DNA from: Puccinia triticina
Lineage: Eukaryota > Basidiomycota > Pucciniomycetes > Pucciniales > Pucciniaceae
Assembly: GCF_026914185.1 (NCBI RefSeq)
Contig: NC_070559.1
Coordinates: 6,307,501 to 6,371,500 of the forward strand
Length of the DNA stretch: 64,000 nucleotides
Reading direction: 5' to 3'
The position numbers were made by a program, and so were the translations under genes. Numbering within the stretch: the first letter of the stretch is position 1; each line of letters begins with the position of its first letter. The notes under the pieces are model-generated. The model did not search any database. It saw nothing but the letters and a program-made list of their open reading frames with translations, and was not told the origin of the DNA. This document shows positions 33,061-43,902 of the stretch, in pieces.

Positions 33061-34629
33061 GATGTTTTTAATGGCCTGTGATATTTTTATTTTATTACTT
33101 ATAAGTAAGAATGCATTTGGCAGTTTTATTGCAAGTGTAAAACTGGAAATTTTGCTTGACATCTTGTGTGAAAAAGTCAACCAAAACTTTATTAGGTGTG
33201 ATGAGAATCCAAAATATTATGCTTGTGATATACCACTGCCAAATGAGACTTAACTCATGAAATTGAATGAAGAAATTAGACACATCAGGGGGGGTCTCAT
33301 TTCAAATGTTTCAGCAATGCAAAAATTTCAAACTACATAGCAGAACAGGTTCAGGGAAATTTGTCTGGTGAGATAACAGATTTCCAAAACCAGCAAGCAG
33401 CACCACATATGTCATAAGCAAACCAGCAGCTCTCAACCTCAAATGTGAACTGTCCTATTGTCATGCAACATGTGTATTTGAATTGTTTATCTGTTTGACT
33501 GGCACTTGGTCTTTGCCTTTGTTCTGCGGCGCAGCCACAATTTCCCTAGTATGTATATAAATATGTACATAAGGGCTATCGTGGCAACTCTACCTACTTT
33601 CTGCACCGCATGGGTACGAAAGCAATGCCTTTAACCATACACAAAGGCCATCTGAGGATGTCCTACAAGTCTTACAGCTTGCTGGATGTCCTTTCAGAGG
33701 TTAACGGCTTGTCCAGTGGACTTGGGTCCCTGCAGGACGGGGCCTGTCGACTCAGTTAAGTTAGAGTGATTTGCGGAGGCTTCCTTCGCGAGGGGTACTT
33801 CGTGTCAGCCAGGCTGCACCAGGCCCTCCGAAGAGAGTCTGGTGTAAGTTGGCAAATCACTTGACAACCATTTCTCTTCTTATCCAGTCAATAATGATTT
33901 TTGGGCTGGAATAAAAGGAAGAGGTGGTCTCAATTCCTCAGCTTATATGCTCTGAAATGCTGTTCTGACTCTCCTGGGCACCTAACCGACCCCCAATCAA
34001 GTCAGAGAGGAGCATGATAGAGAGAGCACAAAAGGCAGCATGTAAACAGCTTGACCAACTCTTCAGGGCACCTAACCGACCCCCTGTTGAGTGATAAAGA
34101 AGTTGCCAAGAATGATGGGGGGGTTGGAGCGGGTTAAAACAGAAGAGGTATATATAGGAACCAGGCTGCTCTCCTGCCTGGTGAGGTACTTGTACTATTA
34201 CAGGATTTATAACCAATCCTGACACTGACACGTGCTTGAGTACTGCTACCATTGTATACATACACTGATACAGACTGATACTGATCCCACATGTTTGGTG
34301 GATGCTCAAAGCGGAAGCAAGGAAAGATGGCTAGATTCAAAACATGAAACATGATTGACCAGAATTTCTGGTTCAGAGCCATTTTTGTCTAGGAGTGTCG
34401 GCTCAGGCACCATGTTTGGCTAGGAATGTCGGCTCAGAGCCATGGTGGCTGTTTTGTCGCGCCAGAGGCACCATCAGACCGACACCAAAGTGGCCGGATT
34501 GTTGCTCTGAAAGCATAACAATGGCCGCTTTGTCGGTTCATTTGTCCATTTTGTTGTGGATTCACCGGCATTTCACAAAAAAAACACAAATTTGGCCGTT
34601 TTTGTTGGTCCAGCACCTTCATATGGTGC

Positions 34630-34776
34630 AGCCTTGTTGGCGCGGTGCGACCCTTCACAAAGAGAGGGTCTTAGTTAAGTTAGAAAAATTTCCCTGCCTA
34701 GAAAGTTCAAAGAAATTTATGTCTTCCCGTCCAATCTGCAACCCTAGTTTGGTCCACCAATTAGTTGATGAAATCA
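34630..34776. other. Short spacer between copies 1 and 2
   Basis: About 150 bp of unique-looking DNA carrying the direct repeats of both neighbours at its edges (TGGTGC left, GATTGC right). It shows the two inverted copies are independent insertions rather than one fold-back element. Confidence 0.7.
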
Positions 34777-35847
34777 GATTGCTATGGAGGCGCTGGACCA
34801 ACAAAAACGGCCAAATTCGTGCTTTTTTGTGAAATGCCAGTGAATCCACAACAAAATGGACAAATGAATTGACAAAGCGGCCATTTTAATGCTTTCAGAG
34901 CAACAATCCGGCCACTTTGGTGTCGGTCTGATGGTGCCTCTGGTGCAACAAAACAGCCACCATGGCTCTGAGTCTGAGCCGACATTCCTAGCCGAACATG
35001 GTGCCTGAGCCAACACTCCTAGACAAAAATGGCTGTGAATCAGAAATTCTGGTAAATCAAGTTTCATGTTTTGAATCTAGCCATCTTTCCTTGCTTCCGC
35101 TTAGAGCATCCACCAAACATGTGGGATCAGTATCAGTCTGTATCAGTGTATGTATACAATGGTAGCAGTACTCAAGCACGTGTCAGTGTCAGGATTGGTT
35201 ATAAATCCTGTAATAGTACAAGTACCTCACCAGGCAGGAGAGCAGCCTGGTTCCTATATATACCTCTTCTGTTTTAACCCGCTCCAACCCCCCCATCATT
35301 CTTGGCAACTTCTTTATCACTCAACAGGGGGTCGGTTAGGTGCCCTGAAGAGTTGGTCAAGCTGTTTACATGCTGCCTTTTGTGCTCTCTCTATCATGCT
35401 CCTCTCTGACTTGATTGGGGGTCGGTTAGGTGCCCAGGAGAGTCAGAACAGCATTTCAGAGCATATAAGCTGAGGAATTGAGACCACCTCTTCCTTTTAT
35501 TCCAGCCCAAAAATCATTATTGACTGGATAAGAAGAGAAATGGTTGTCAAGTGATTTGCCAACTTACACCAGACTCTCTTCGGAGGGCCTGGTGCAGCCT
35601 GGCTGACACGAAGTACCCCTCGCGAAGGAAGCCTCCGCAAATCACTCTAACTTAACTGAGTCGACAGGCCCCGTCCTGCAGGGACCCAAGTCCACTCAAC
35701 AAGCTTTTAACCTCTGCAAGGGCATCCAGCAAGCTGTAAGACTTGTAGGACATCCTCAGATGGCCTTTGTGTATGGTTAAAGGAATTGCTTTCGTACCCA
35801 TGCGGTGCAGAAAGTAGGTAGAGTTGCCGCAATAGCCCTTATGTACA

Positions 35848-36180
35848 CCACGGAGCGCGCCTGACCGCAGCTCAACGTGGGTTCCAATGTGGAGGCAACC
35901 CCCGCGACCCCGCCCCAAACTTTGGGCGTGCCTCTGAGCGGGAGGTCATGGGACCCGCGGTCGGCACAACCCCTCACGTGGGCCCCACGTGCAGAGCCCG
36001 CGGTCGGAGAACTGCCAATGGTGGCTCGCCGTGGGGCGCCGCGGTCAGGGTTGGTGAGCGGTTCAGGAACGGCCCAGCAAAAAGTATGATTTGGTACCGG
36101 GATGGAACCCGGACCACAACTGCACCTCAAGGAGGGAGGAGCCTTGCCAACTCGGACACCACACATTTCTGTGGTGATAC
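35848..36180 (-). mobile_element. SINE-like unit with Pol III-type boxes
   Basis: Minus-strand reading from about 36175 gives GGTGTCCGAGTTGGCAAGG (A-box-like), then 48 nt later GGTCCGGGTTCCATCCCGG (B-box-like T-arm with paired stems). The body shared with 7846-8156 follows. The head resembles a long-variable-arm tRNA but does not close into an acceptor stem. A tRNA-derived SINE is the best reading. Confidence 0.55.
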
Positions 36181-36734
36181 CGTAGTTTATTGTGTCACAA
36201 AGACCGTGTTTCTAAGTTTTGTCAGACAAAGTCTGCGGATCTGGACAAGACTCATCCTTTTTTTTTTTTGTAATTTCTCACTTATGTAGCCTTTTTCCAA
36301 ACATGGAAAGAGGCTCAGAAAATATCTTTTTTTTTTAAAAAAAAAAAAAAAAAAATTGGTTGGCCTAATGCGGGCTCAACCAGAGTGCAACATTGGTGCA
36401 CTACTCAGTGCCTGCCATGATTGGCTTGGCCCACCCACTGAGTGAAGCTGTTTGGGCTCTTGTCATGCCCAACCAGCTCCCCCCGTGGGCACGCTGATCA
36501 GAGCCGGGATGGGTTGGCTGGGTTAGCCATGGCCGACCCATCCGACCCAGTGGTGGCTGAGTTGCCTTGCCCGCGGTGCTGGATGGGTTGGGTCAAGGGG
36601 GGCCCGACCAATCTTCGGCACAATCCGATCCTGCAGTCGAAGTCTGGGTGGGCAGGTTGGTGCCCACCCGGGCCAACCTTTTGCCGACCGCGCCGTTGGG
36701 CCCACATCAACCCAAGCTCAAATTCGAGCGGTGG
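35848..36734. mobile_element. 887-bp insertion inside copy 2, TGTACA duplicated
   Basis: Comparison with copy 3 shows a single TGTACA at the empty site and two copies here (35842-35847, 36735-36740). The insert starts CCACGGAGCGCGCC and ends ..CGAGCGGTGG, a short imperfect inverted repeat (CCACSG). It contains a SINE-like minus-strand unit (35848-36180), a T-run and A-run block (36258-36352), and GC-rich repeats. It may be composite. Confidence 0.65.
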
Positions 36735-37369
36735 TGTACATATTCATATACATATTGGTCTGTATATGTGGTTGTGGCACAGTGGAAACCAATAATCCAA
36801 GGGCTTCTGGCCATCTTGGAGAATGAATTTGTATAAAAAAATGCCAATGCAAAAAAATTCAAGACACTGCAAAAAACAAAAAGCTGTCCGACATGTTGGT
36901 CCAGCGCCTCCATAGATTGCAACCCACCCATACATTTGTGCCCGTTTTGGCGTGAATTTTTACCTGTTAAAAAATAGTTTTATGCTTGAAATTAAAGTTG
37001 CAAGCTTTTGAGGCGCCAATTATAAACAATATTTGGGGCTTTTTTGAAATTTATTCCAAACCTTTTTGAATTCGGCACAATTCCATTTTTGGTTACAGAA
37101 TACAAGCCCAAAAAGGTTTCAAAAAAGCCTCAAATAATGGTACAATTATAAACTGCTTGTGTCTAGTGCTTTCCACCCGCCAAGTTGCCATCTGCTGCCT
37201 GCCGGAACCACAAGCCTTGACTATCACCAAATGCTCCCACTTTACCTTGACCTCACCCCAGTTCACATTTATGCCCTCTGGCATCTGGATCAACACGAGG
37301 AGAATGCCCCCAACACTGTCTATGTATGAGCCCGCCGCCATGCCTTCAAGAGGCCCAATCACTGGGAGC

Positions 37370-39335
37370 CGTGGAATGACGACTGCATATCCCCGGTGCG
37401 GTTTGTGGAGTACTTCCGCATGTCACTGGACAACTTCCGGTGGCTCTCAGATCAACTACGGCCGCAATTGCAGCAAGATCCCCTCCGACAAGGAGACCCA
37501 CTGAGTGTGGAGGCCCAAGTGGCCGTAGGTCTGTATCGGCTCGGCCACGGGGCTACTTATGTCAACATCGGGCATGTGTTCAATATTGGAAAGGAGACCG
37601 CCAACAAAGCCTCGGGAAGATTTGTCAAGGCGGTGCTCCGGGTCCTGAGTAATCGCTCAGTCAGGTGTGTAGTTATTTCTGCTGCTACTCGGTCAACAGC
37701 GGCAAGAATTTTCTCTAACTGGGGCCTTCATAGCTGGCCCGCTTTTGACAAACCCAAACAGTGGGCTTCCATCAAAGATTCCTTTGAACGGCTCCATGGC
37801 ATCCCCGATCTTGTGGGTGCCATTGACAGCACCCACATACTGCTGGCTGTACCCCCCCCACAATGAATGGAAAGGGTACATCAACCGGAAGAGCTGGGCC
37901 TCAATTGTCTTCCAGTGTGTGGTTGACGGTGACAGCAACCTCCGCAATGTGAGCGGGTTTTTTTTGGCATGTGATTCAACCATCCACTAATATTTTTTCT
38001 TTGTTCATTCGTTGACCTACCTAGGTCAGTGGCGGAGGGCCCGGATCAATGCACGACACCCAAGTGTTCAGACGGTCTTGGTTGGGTCATAGTCTCCTAG
38101 GATATGGCCCGCCAATGATTCCTGCGGAGGCCATGCTTATTGGGGACGCCGGGTATCCAGAGCACGTCCCCATCCTCGTGCCATACCCGTCAGTTGCAAC
38201 CCAGGAGAACAAGGATTTCAACTACATCCAATCCTTGACTTGGATAGTTGTTGAGCGTGCGTTTGGGCAATTGAAGAACCGTTGTGGTGGTCAAAATGGT
38301 AGTCAGCTTCAGTTTCAATCTTCAAGATCAGCCCTCAAGAAAACCACCCTCAAGATCAAGATTCAAATCTCAATATCACCTTCCCAAGTCCTCTCAGCTT
38401 CCCTTTTTTCCCCTCTTCCTATTTCTCACTTTCCTCTCTGTCTCCTCTTCTCTTTTTCTTGGTCCTAACACAGAACTACCTGTGAATTTATTCCTAGTTG
38501 TTTGTCTTTTCTGGTTTTGTTTCTTCCTTGTCTTCCTCAGCCATGTCCATTTCCATTCTTCCTGGTTTCTTTCTCATCTTCTTAAGTTGTGGTCCTCATT
38601 GGTTTCATGTTTTCAGCTCTTGGTTTTATTTCTCTTCCTTTTTCTTCTTTGTGTTGTCTTTTTTCTTTTCTATCTCTCTGTTGTCTGTGGTGTGTGCGCG
38701 TGCATGGCGCGCGAGGAGATGATGACATGTCTGTGACAGGCCTCCAGGAATCCAAGTTCCCGGCGAACTTGGAGGATGGGAGGCCATAGCACCTGTTCTG
38801 ATCCAAGTCAGGAGTTATCATTTTCCGAATCCGAGTCCAAAGAATCCCCAGAGTCCCTTCCCAGAATCCTCTTTCTCAAACCAACACAACCGCCGCCGAG
38901 GATCAAAACCCCGGCGAAACAATCTCAAAACCACTTCCACTACGCTATCCATTCGAATCTCTACAACTCATCCAGACCTTCCGTGAGGGCAGCTCCCAGA
39001 GCACCTTTTCCCCTCCCAGCGCTGCCGCCGGCCTAGCACCGGACGGAGCTCCATACCGGTTCCGTATCCTCCTCACCCCTCAGGCGGCATGGCCGATACG
39101 CGCGCGGGACAACACTTTTGCCTGCATGATTCTGCATAACCTGCTCAACCGCCGGGGTTCACTGTATCTTCAGAACTGGGACGACCGCACAGCACTTGAG
39201 CGCAGGTACGGCCGGCGCATCCCTCGCGATGTTGTTAATGTTAATGTGGCGGCGGAAGTGGCAGCCCCCGGGGATAACTTCCCCTCCATGAGGACCCGTC
39301 GTGACGCCATCAGAGACTCATTATGTACCTAATAG
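37370..39335 (+). pseudogene. HARBI1-like DDE transposase, broken
   Basis: Segments are RFVEYFRMSLDNFRWLSDQL (37396-37455), a helix-turn-helix-like LYRLGHGATYVNIGHVFNIG, DLVGAIDSTHILLAVPP (first catalytic Asp), NEWKGYINRKSWASIVFQCV, GGGPGSMHDTQVFRRS, AMLIGDAGYPEHVPILVPY (second Asp) and WIVVERAFGQLKNR (Glu). Two normal-looking introns remain (acceptors at about 37732 and 38023). An extra C in the run at 37850-37860 shifts the frame, there is a stop near 37328, and about 775 bp of pyrimidine-rich DNA (38284-39058) separates the Glu motif from the tail FRILLTPQAAW..FACMILHNLLN. The catalytic triad is intact but the gene as a whole is not. Confidence 0.88.
38284..39058. other. Intervening sequence within the Harbinger transposase
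   Basis: Family comparison expects LKNR to continue directly into FRILL. The 775-bp gap begins with GTGGTCAAAATGG, is mostly CT-rich (38380-38690), and ends near an AG at 39042 or later. It is either a large intron or an insertion; I see no terminal repeats. Confidence 0.5.
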
Positions 39336-39439
39336 CAAATTATGTAATTGCTATTGTCTTACTTCATTTTATTGGTATGAGAAAGGAATAACAAAAGCCT
39401 TTGGAGTTGATTTGAACCTAAGTCAATACTATGCAGGTG

Positions 39440-40634
39440 CTAGAACAACTTGGGGTAATGATTTTGGGCTGCCCGGCGTCGTAACGCAACAGCTCCCTGA
39501 CATAATGCGCGGGCAGCACCGTGCAACAACCCCATGTTGCGGAGGGAACTCTCATTAGAACGTAGGAAAAAAGGCCAATCAACGACCCTATTTTCCCTTA
39601 AGATGACCCGTGTGTGCCAATCTGTCTGGTCGATCCTGCAGTTGGCGAGGAACCCCTCAAGGGTGAGTCCCCTCGTTGGCGGGACCACACCTGTGCGGGG
39701 CCTACGACACAGATTGTTCTTGTCCACCCTGATGCCGTTGACGTAGTACTCGGCGTTGGGGCAGGGACGACCTCCTGGGGCGTTAGGAGCATGGCCTTCA
39801 GCACGTGCACGGCGATGGCGAGCCGGAGGGTTTTGTCTGGGTGGTTGAGGCCCAGTCTGGTGGGGTGCGCTTGCGGCTTGCATTGGGATGGACGGGCCGG
39901 CTGGAGGGTTTGTTGCTTGAGCTCCTGTTAATTGACAGGAGACGGTGCTCTTCAGTGAGCAGTGGGGAATGCAACCGGAGAGGGGAACAATGAGATGATC
40001 AACTGAAGCTCACCTCCCACGGTCGTGGAGCGCCCGTCATCCTCAGCTGGCTTGGCGTCCGTGAGGATGTCTTTGTCAGACTGAGCAGGTGAGCCGCCAT
40101 GTGCAATTGGGGAAACTGGAAGAGGAGAGGTGGGTTAGTTGAGATTAAATTCAGGTATTAGTCAGTAGTTCGTACCTGCTTCTGTGTCCGGCCTGAGGAT
40201 GGGATCATCATTGGCTCAAACTACATCAAGGGGCCAAGGTTTGTCTCCCCCGTAAGGATTCTCTTTGCGACCTAAGATACGCCCTCCTTGGACCCGGTTG
40301 CCTTGGGAATCTTCTGTGGAGTCGGACTCCGGATCGGTCACCTTATCGAGCCAGTGGGGTTCACAATGAGCACCAAGGACACGCCAAGAACCCAATTGGA
40401 CCCGGTTGTCGGGGCCTGAGGCCGGACGCCGCCTAACTACACGTTGGACTGCCTGTGCAAATCACCAATGCCAGGAAACTGGTCAGTAGCGTTCGTTTGG
40501 GTGAATATATGATGGTAAGGGAGCCCGTAATAATGGCTCACTTGCGGTTGTCCCGGAGGGGAGCCAATAGGTTGATTGTTGGTATTCATGGCCCTGCTGG
40601 CGCTTCGGGTGGTGGGGCCCGTGATGGCCATCTA
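39440..40634 (-). CDS. Harbinger accessory ORF 1 (hypothetical)
   Basis: A minus-strand frame begins MAITGPTTRSASRAMNTNNQ (40631) with donor-like sequence after it. A 147-codon open segment (39883-39440) follows, with PNAEYYVNGIRVDKNNLC and GFLANCRIDQTDWHTR..WPFFLRSNE. No domain is recognised. Position inside the Harbinger element, antisense to the transposase tail, suggests an element-encoded protein. Exon joins are not worked out. Confidence 0.35.
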
Positions 40635-41058
40635 GTTGAATGAAGATATAGAGCTCTCAACCACTCTTCGAATAGTCGTGATCTTTATATCTGCGCCCCC
40701 CCGGCCAATTTGTGGTTGCGGCCACGATACAGGCAAAGGCACAGGCCAGTGGATATTCATATCCCAAATGATATGACAAGTCCCAACCTCACCGCCAAAT
40801 AGGTGTGATGGGAGTTGCCCTGGGCGTCCCTCGGCACGAGCCTCCAACGGTTGATGGAGGCACAAGTCATAATGAGACCGGGTATGTTATTGATCATTTC
40901 TTCAATAAGTGATAAGCCTATCCCACTAGATACAAGCATCTAGTGGCAAAGGGGTGACCTCAGCAGGGGTGAAGGGAATAGTAAATCCTATATACAATGT
41001 AAAGGTAAAGAAATATCTTTCTAAGCGGGAAGACATGGAACTTGGGCCGTGACCATGA

Positions 41059-41770
41059 TCAGATCCCCAGCGTTCCGCGAGGAGTGACAGAGCAAGGGAA
41101 GGGGAGGCAACGCTCAGGGCCCTCTGGCGCCCAAGTTACCCAAAATCGCCAGTGTTGCCGCATCGTAAGCCTGGCGGGCTTGAGCCGCCTCGTATTGACG
41201 TGCATCCTCCTGTCTGGCCAACTGGGCCTCTTCGCGCTCAGCCTTTTGGTCCGCCTCGCGCTGTTGTTCTTTGGCCTCCGCAAGTTGTAAGACCAATTCT
41301 TGATCCGCCTTGCGCTCTGCATCACAAGATCGCTCCTTGGCCTCCTCACGGTCGAATTTGGCTTGAGCCAGCTCATCTTGGCGTTGGCGATCCTTGTGTT
41401 TGTCCCGCGCCGCCACCTCACAACGTTCGTCCCTTCGCACCTCCTCCATTAATCGCTTCTGCTCCGAGTCTGCTAACCATTGTTCCTTGCGAGTTGCCTC
41501 GGAACGAGCCCGTTCGTCCATCATCCAGGCGGAATTTGTCTCCTGCGTCTTCACCATCATGGCCCTCAGGGCCATCGCATCACTATTGTCTTTCTTAGGG
41601 GCCTCTTTGGTCCGGCCCCGGCGGCGGGGGACGCTGGCGCTGACAGTCGGCGGGCAACCATTAACTCCAGTTGAACCAGGGGTGGGGTATTGAACAAGTG
41701 AAAAGAAAGGTCCGAGTGAAGTGGGTGTTGAACCCACAACCTCGTGTACTGTGAGAGTCAAACTCACATA

Positions 41771-41805
<35 letters not shown>

Positions 41806-43441
41806 CAAGTACACATTGCTATGTTGCAGTTGAATACAGTAGATGTATGCTTATGATGATGTGTGGTGTTGCCCCAATGGTTATTGGATGTGTAAGCAAC
41901 AATGTGTTAAGCAGTGCTAGATTGACACTTCAACATGGGGGTCAAAACTGCTGCGGTTTTGCTTGCAGGGAGCCTAGGGGTCGATCTAGACGTCGGGGGC
42001 TCTGAGAGCTCATCATCCGACAATGGGTCTAGCGCCCTCTTGGCGGGCGTTAGTTGGTTGGATACACAGAGATTTTTGCCAAGTCTACGTGTTTTGGGGG
42101 CGGCCCGTTTGCTGGGTGGAGCTTCTTCCCCATTGTCCTTGTCCAAATCGGAAATTGGAGTCCCGACTCCCGCATCAGAGTCCTCGTCTTCAGAGGACTG
42201 GCCCAATTCCTTGTGACCAAAGCCATCCGCGGCTTGGTTACCACTGTGCATGTTGCACAGGAATTCCCAAAGCTTACGGATCATAAAGAGTAAGTCAATA
42301 TCTATCAACCGTTGACAAGGGCCAATGGGACAGGAGCATACCGGTAGGGAGAGGTTTTCCTCAGCCAACACCGCATGAATCCCCTCACTCCCGGAACAAG
42401 CAACAACATCCTTAACAGCCTGAGACAGAGGAAAGGATTAGTTCAAGCGCCCTAACCCACACAATTGAGGGGGGTGAAACATATCCTATAAAGCACCATG
42501 ATGGTGTCGTATTGACGCTTCAACTGCACGCGATCAAGCTCAGCCAAGAGGGGAAATAGACCCGGATCAAGTTCGAAATCCTTGGCGAACTTGCTGAAGT
42601 TCTTAAAGCCGGCCTCCTTATTCTTGAACTTGGTGTGCATATCCTTCATGGATCTCCAGAACGCCAGGAGCTCAAGGGAGTTGGCATCCCCCCATACCAA
42701 GCAAGGAACAATGTTGGACAACTCCGTTTTGCGGATAATGCCAAGTGCTTGTTTTGCTGTGGCCTTGTCCTTGACACTAGCAGCCCGGCCTGCGGCCTTC
42801 TTCAACCAGTTCGCACGCCCCACCGCTGCCTCCTCATCATCCTTGCCAATCTGTTCCGCCAATCTTTTGGCCTTGCGCGCCAAGCCCCGGGGCCGCTTTT
42901 TGTCGCCGGAGCCAAGCCCGGCGGGAGCAGTCGCAGGTGGTTGTTCAAGTTGGATAGTCGAGTGTTGAAGTACGGCCGGGGGGTTAGGAAGAATAGCCGG
43001 CCCAAGGGATTCCAAGCTGGGCAATAGGCGGGGGGTTAGGAAGACTAGCCGGCCCAAGGAATTCCAAGCTGGGCAATACGTGATTGAGGGCCACTGGGTC
43101 CATCAGCACATACTGGACGCGGGCTTCCGGGTCGTAGGTGATTGCACCACTGGGGTTTGTTTGTTCGATCCCCCTGTGGGTGTTCGGTAAGTACTGACCA
43201 CCGCGGTGCAGGTTCATACGGATATACTGGCCGGCTGGGGGAGCTTGCTGGGCCGGCATGATTTGCGGGTGAGCCATCGGAAGGCCGGATTGGACAGGCG
43301 GATGCTGGTACCGAGGGGCCGGGGGGGGCTGCGTGGTATGGGGTCAACAATGGGTTGGGTGTTTGGTGGATATACCCACATGCGCGCTGGTAAGCGAGAT
43401 TGGCCTCGCTGGGGGTGTAGGGTGGTGCATTTGGAGCACTC
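41059..43441 (-). CDS. Harbinger accessory ORF 2, Pro-rich and coiled-coil (hypothetical, disrupted)
   Basis: From MSAPNAPPYTPSEANLAYQR (43441) the protein is Pro-rich, then Lys/Arg-rich with RKAKRLAEQIGKDDEEAAVG and FKNFSKFAKDFELDPGLFPL (43000-42455). An exon-like segment with acidic SSEDEDSDAGVGTPISDLDK follows (42371-41907). A charged segment rich in Glu, Arg, Gln and Ala (41640-41114) should form a long coiled coil. PIF/Harbinger second proteins often contain Myb-like DNA-binding and help the nuclease enter the nucleus; no clear Myb/SANT triad of Trp is visible here. A tRNA-like repeat lies between the last two segments, so the frame may be broken. Confidence 0.4.
41743..41814 (-). tRNA. 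tRNA-like sequence (Met-type, probably a SINE head)
   Basis: Read on the minus strand, 72 nt fold as a cloverleaf with a perfect 7-bp acceptor stem (GTGTACT with AGTACAC), a 4-bp D stem GCTC/GAGC around AATGGTTA, and a perfect 5-bp T stem GTGAG/CTCAC around TTTGACT. The anticodon arm is abnormal: the loop region CACTCATGA contains CAT, but the stem is shifted and seems to lack two bases. A second T-arm-like GTGGGTTCAACACCCAC follows at once. The host context is a mobile element, so a degenerate tRNA(Met)-derived repeat is more likely than a working gene. Confidence 0.45.
42965..43072. repeat. Tandem duplication of ~52 bp in accessory ORF 2
   Basis: GGGGGTTAGGAAGA-TAGCC with CCAAGCTGGGCAATA occurs twice in a row (from about 42978 and 43030). 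The copies differ at a few positions. It duplicates a short Pro/Leu-rich stretch of the minus-strand protein and shifts its frame relation. Confidence 0.8.
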
Positions 43442-43902
43442 ATCTTGACAGCGGTTTGTTGGTGTGGATTGGGTATGGGGGATGGACAGGGATTTTTGCT
43501 GGTTGGAAGGGGATATTGGCCCAAGATGTGTGAAAACCACTGCCATGCGGTGGTGTATTCAAGATTCAATGGCCACTCAGTTGTACCGCTGAATACATCT
43601 GCAGTATGACTGTACTTGGCCCCAAAATGAAAATTTTGAAAATTTTCTGGTCCAAATCACCTCCTCTAGGTGATTTGGGTCCCAAAACAAAAATGTGGTA
43701 GCGAAAAAATAGCGGAAAAAAAAACCAGGGAGATTTCAAAAATCTCTCAAATAAACGCCAGATATTGTTTATAATTGGCGCCTGAGTATCGCCAAGAGGT
43801 GTTTTCCAAAATTGAGTGTCATGGCAGTCTTGTTGGAAGTCGATTTGGGAGGATCTCAAAACCAACTCAGCCTGTTCGGTCCAACTTTGAGAGACCCAAG
43901 AG

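Larger units (their letters stand above)
29901..33549 (+). mobile_element. Helitron, ~3.65 kb, degenerate
   Basis: The boundaries come from the break in copy 1: family sequence stops after CCAA at 29900 and resumes at 33550. The 3' end is a textbook Helitron terminus: hairpin TGCGGC-GCA-GCCACA (33525-33539) then CTAG at 33546-33549, followed by host T. The insertion point is A|T, without target duplication, as Helitrons do. The 5' end reads TT rather than the usual TC. Inside are a nested mariner-type MITE, unidentified open-frame fragments (30650-31550) and a remnant of the helicase C-terminus. Confidence 0.8.
29815..34623 (-). mobile_element. 6-bp-TSD TIR element, copy 1, split by a Helitron
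   Basis: The left end TATGTAGGCGCTGGACCGAC (29815) and right end ..GGTCCAGCACCTTCATA (34623) are the family TIRs, each with a few changes. Perfect 6-bp direct repeats TGGTGC flank it (29809-29814, 34624-34629). The family sequence runs 29815-29900, breaks off at CAGACCAA, and resumes at 33550 with TATGTATA, exactly as in the uninterrupted copy 3. Orientation is opposite to copies 2 and 3. It encodes no protein; frames such as the one at 33938-34309 recur only because the DNA recurs. Confidence 0.85.
34783..36914 (+). mobile_element. 6-bp-TSD TIR element, copy 2, carrying an insertion
   Basis: It begins TATGGAGGCGCTGGACCAAC and ends ..GGTCCAGCGCCTCCATA; perfect 6-bp repeats GATTGC lie at 34777-34782 and 36915-36920. 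Up to 35847 it parallels copies 1 and 3. From 36735 to 36914 it continues with the same right-hand segment as copy 3. The intervening 887 bp are a separate insertion. Without it the element would be about 1.24 kb. Confidence 0.88.
37012..43782 (+). mobile_element. PIF/Harbinger transposon, 6.77 kb, with both TIRs and TGA TSD
   Basis: The left end GGCGCCAATTATAAACAATA (37012) and the inverted right end (..TATAATTGGCGCC, 43782) match over about 25 nt. The 3-bp target duplication TGA (37009-37011, 43783-43785) is what the superfamily makes. The plus strand carries a HARBI1-like transposase and the minus strand carries accessory frames. This layout, one DDE nuclease plus a separate second protein, is characteristic of PIF/Harbinger. 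The element at 46875-47830 shares its terminal sequence. Confidence 0.88.

Noticed and set aside
33562..34290. The ~740-bp central block as a solo LTR (TGTACA..CCCACA with TATATATA)
   Set aside because: It has LTR-like TG..CA ends and a TATA-like motif, but no target duplication flanks it in any of three copies and it is an integral part of the larger TIR element.
33550..35850. Copies 1 and 2 as one giant fold-back element
   Set aside because: Each copy has its own exact 6-bp duplication (TGGTGC, GATTGC) and 150 bp of other DNA lies between, so they are independent insertions.
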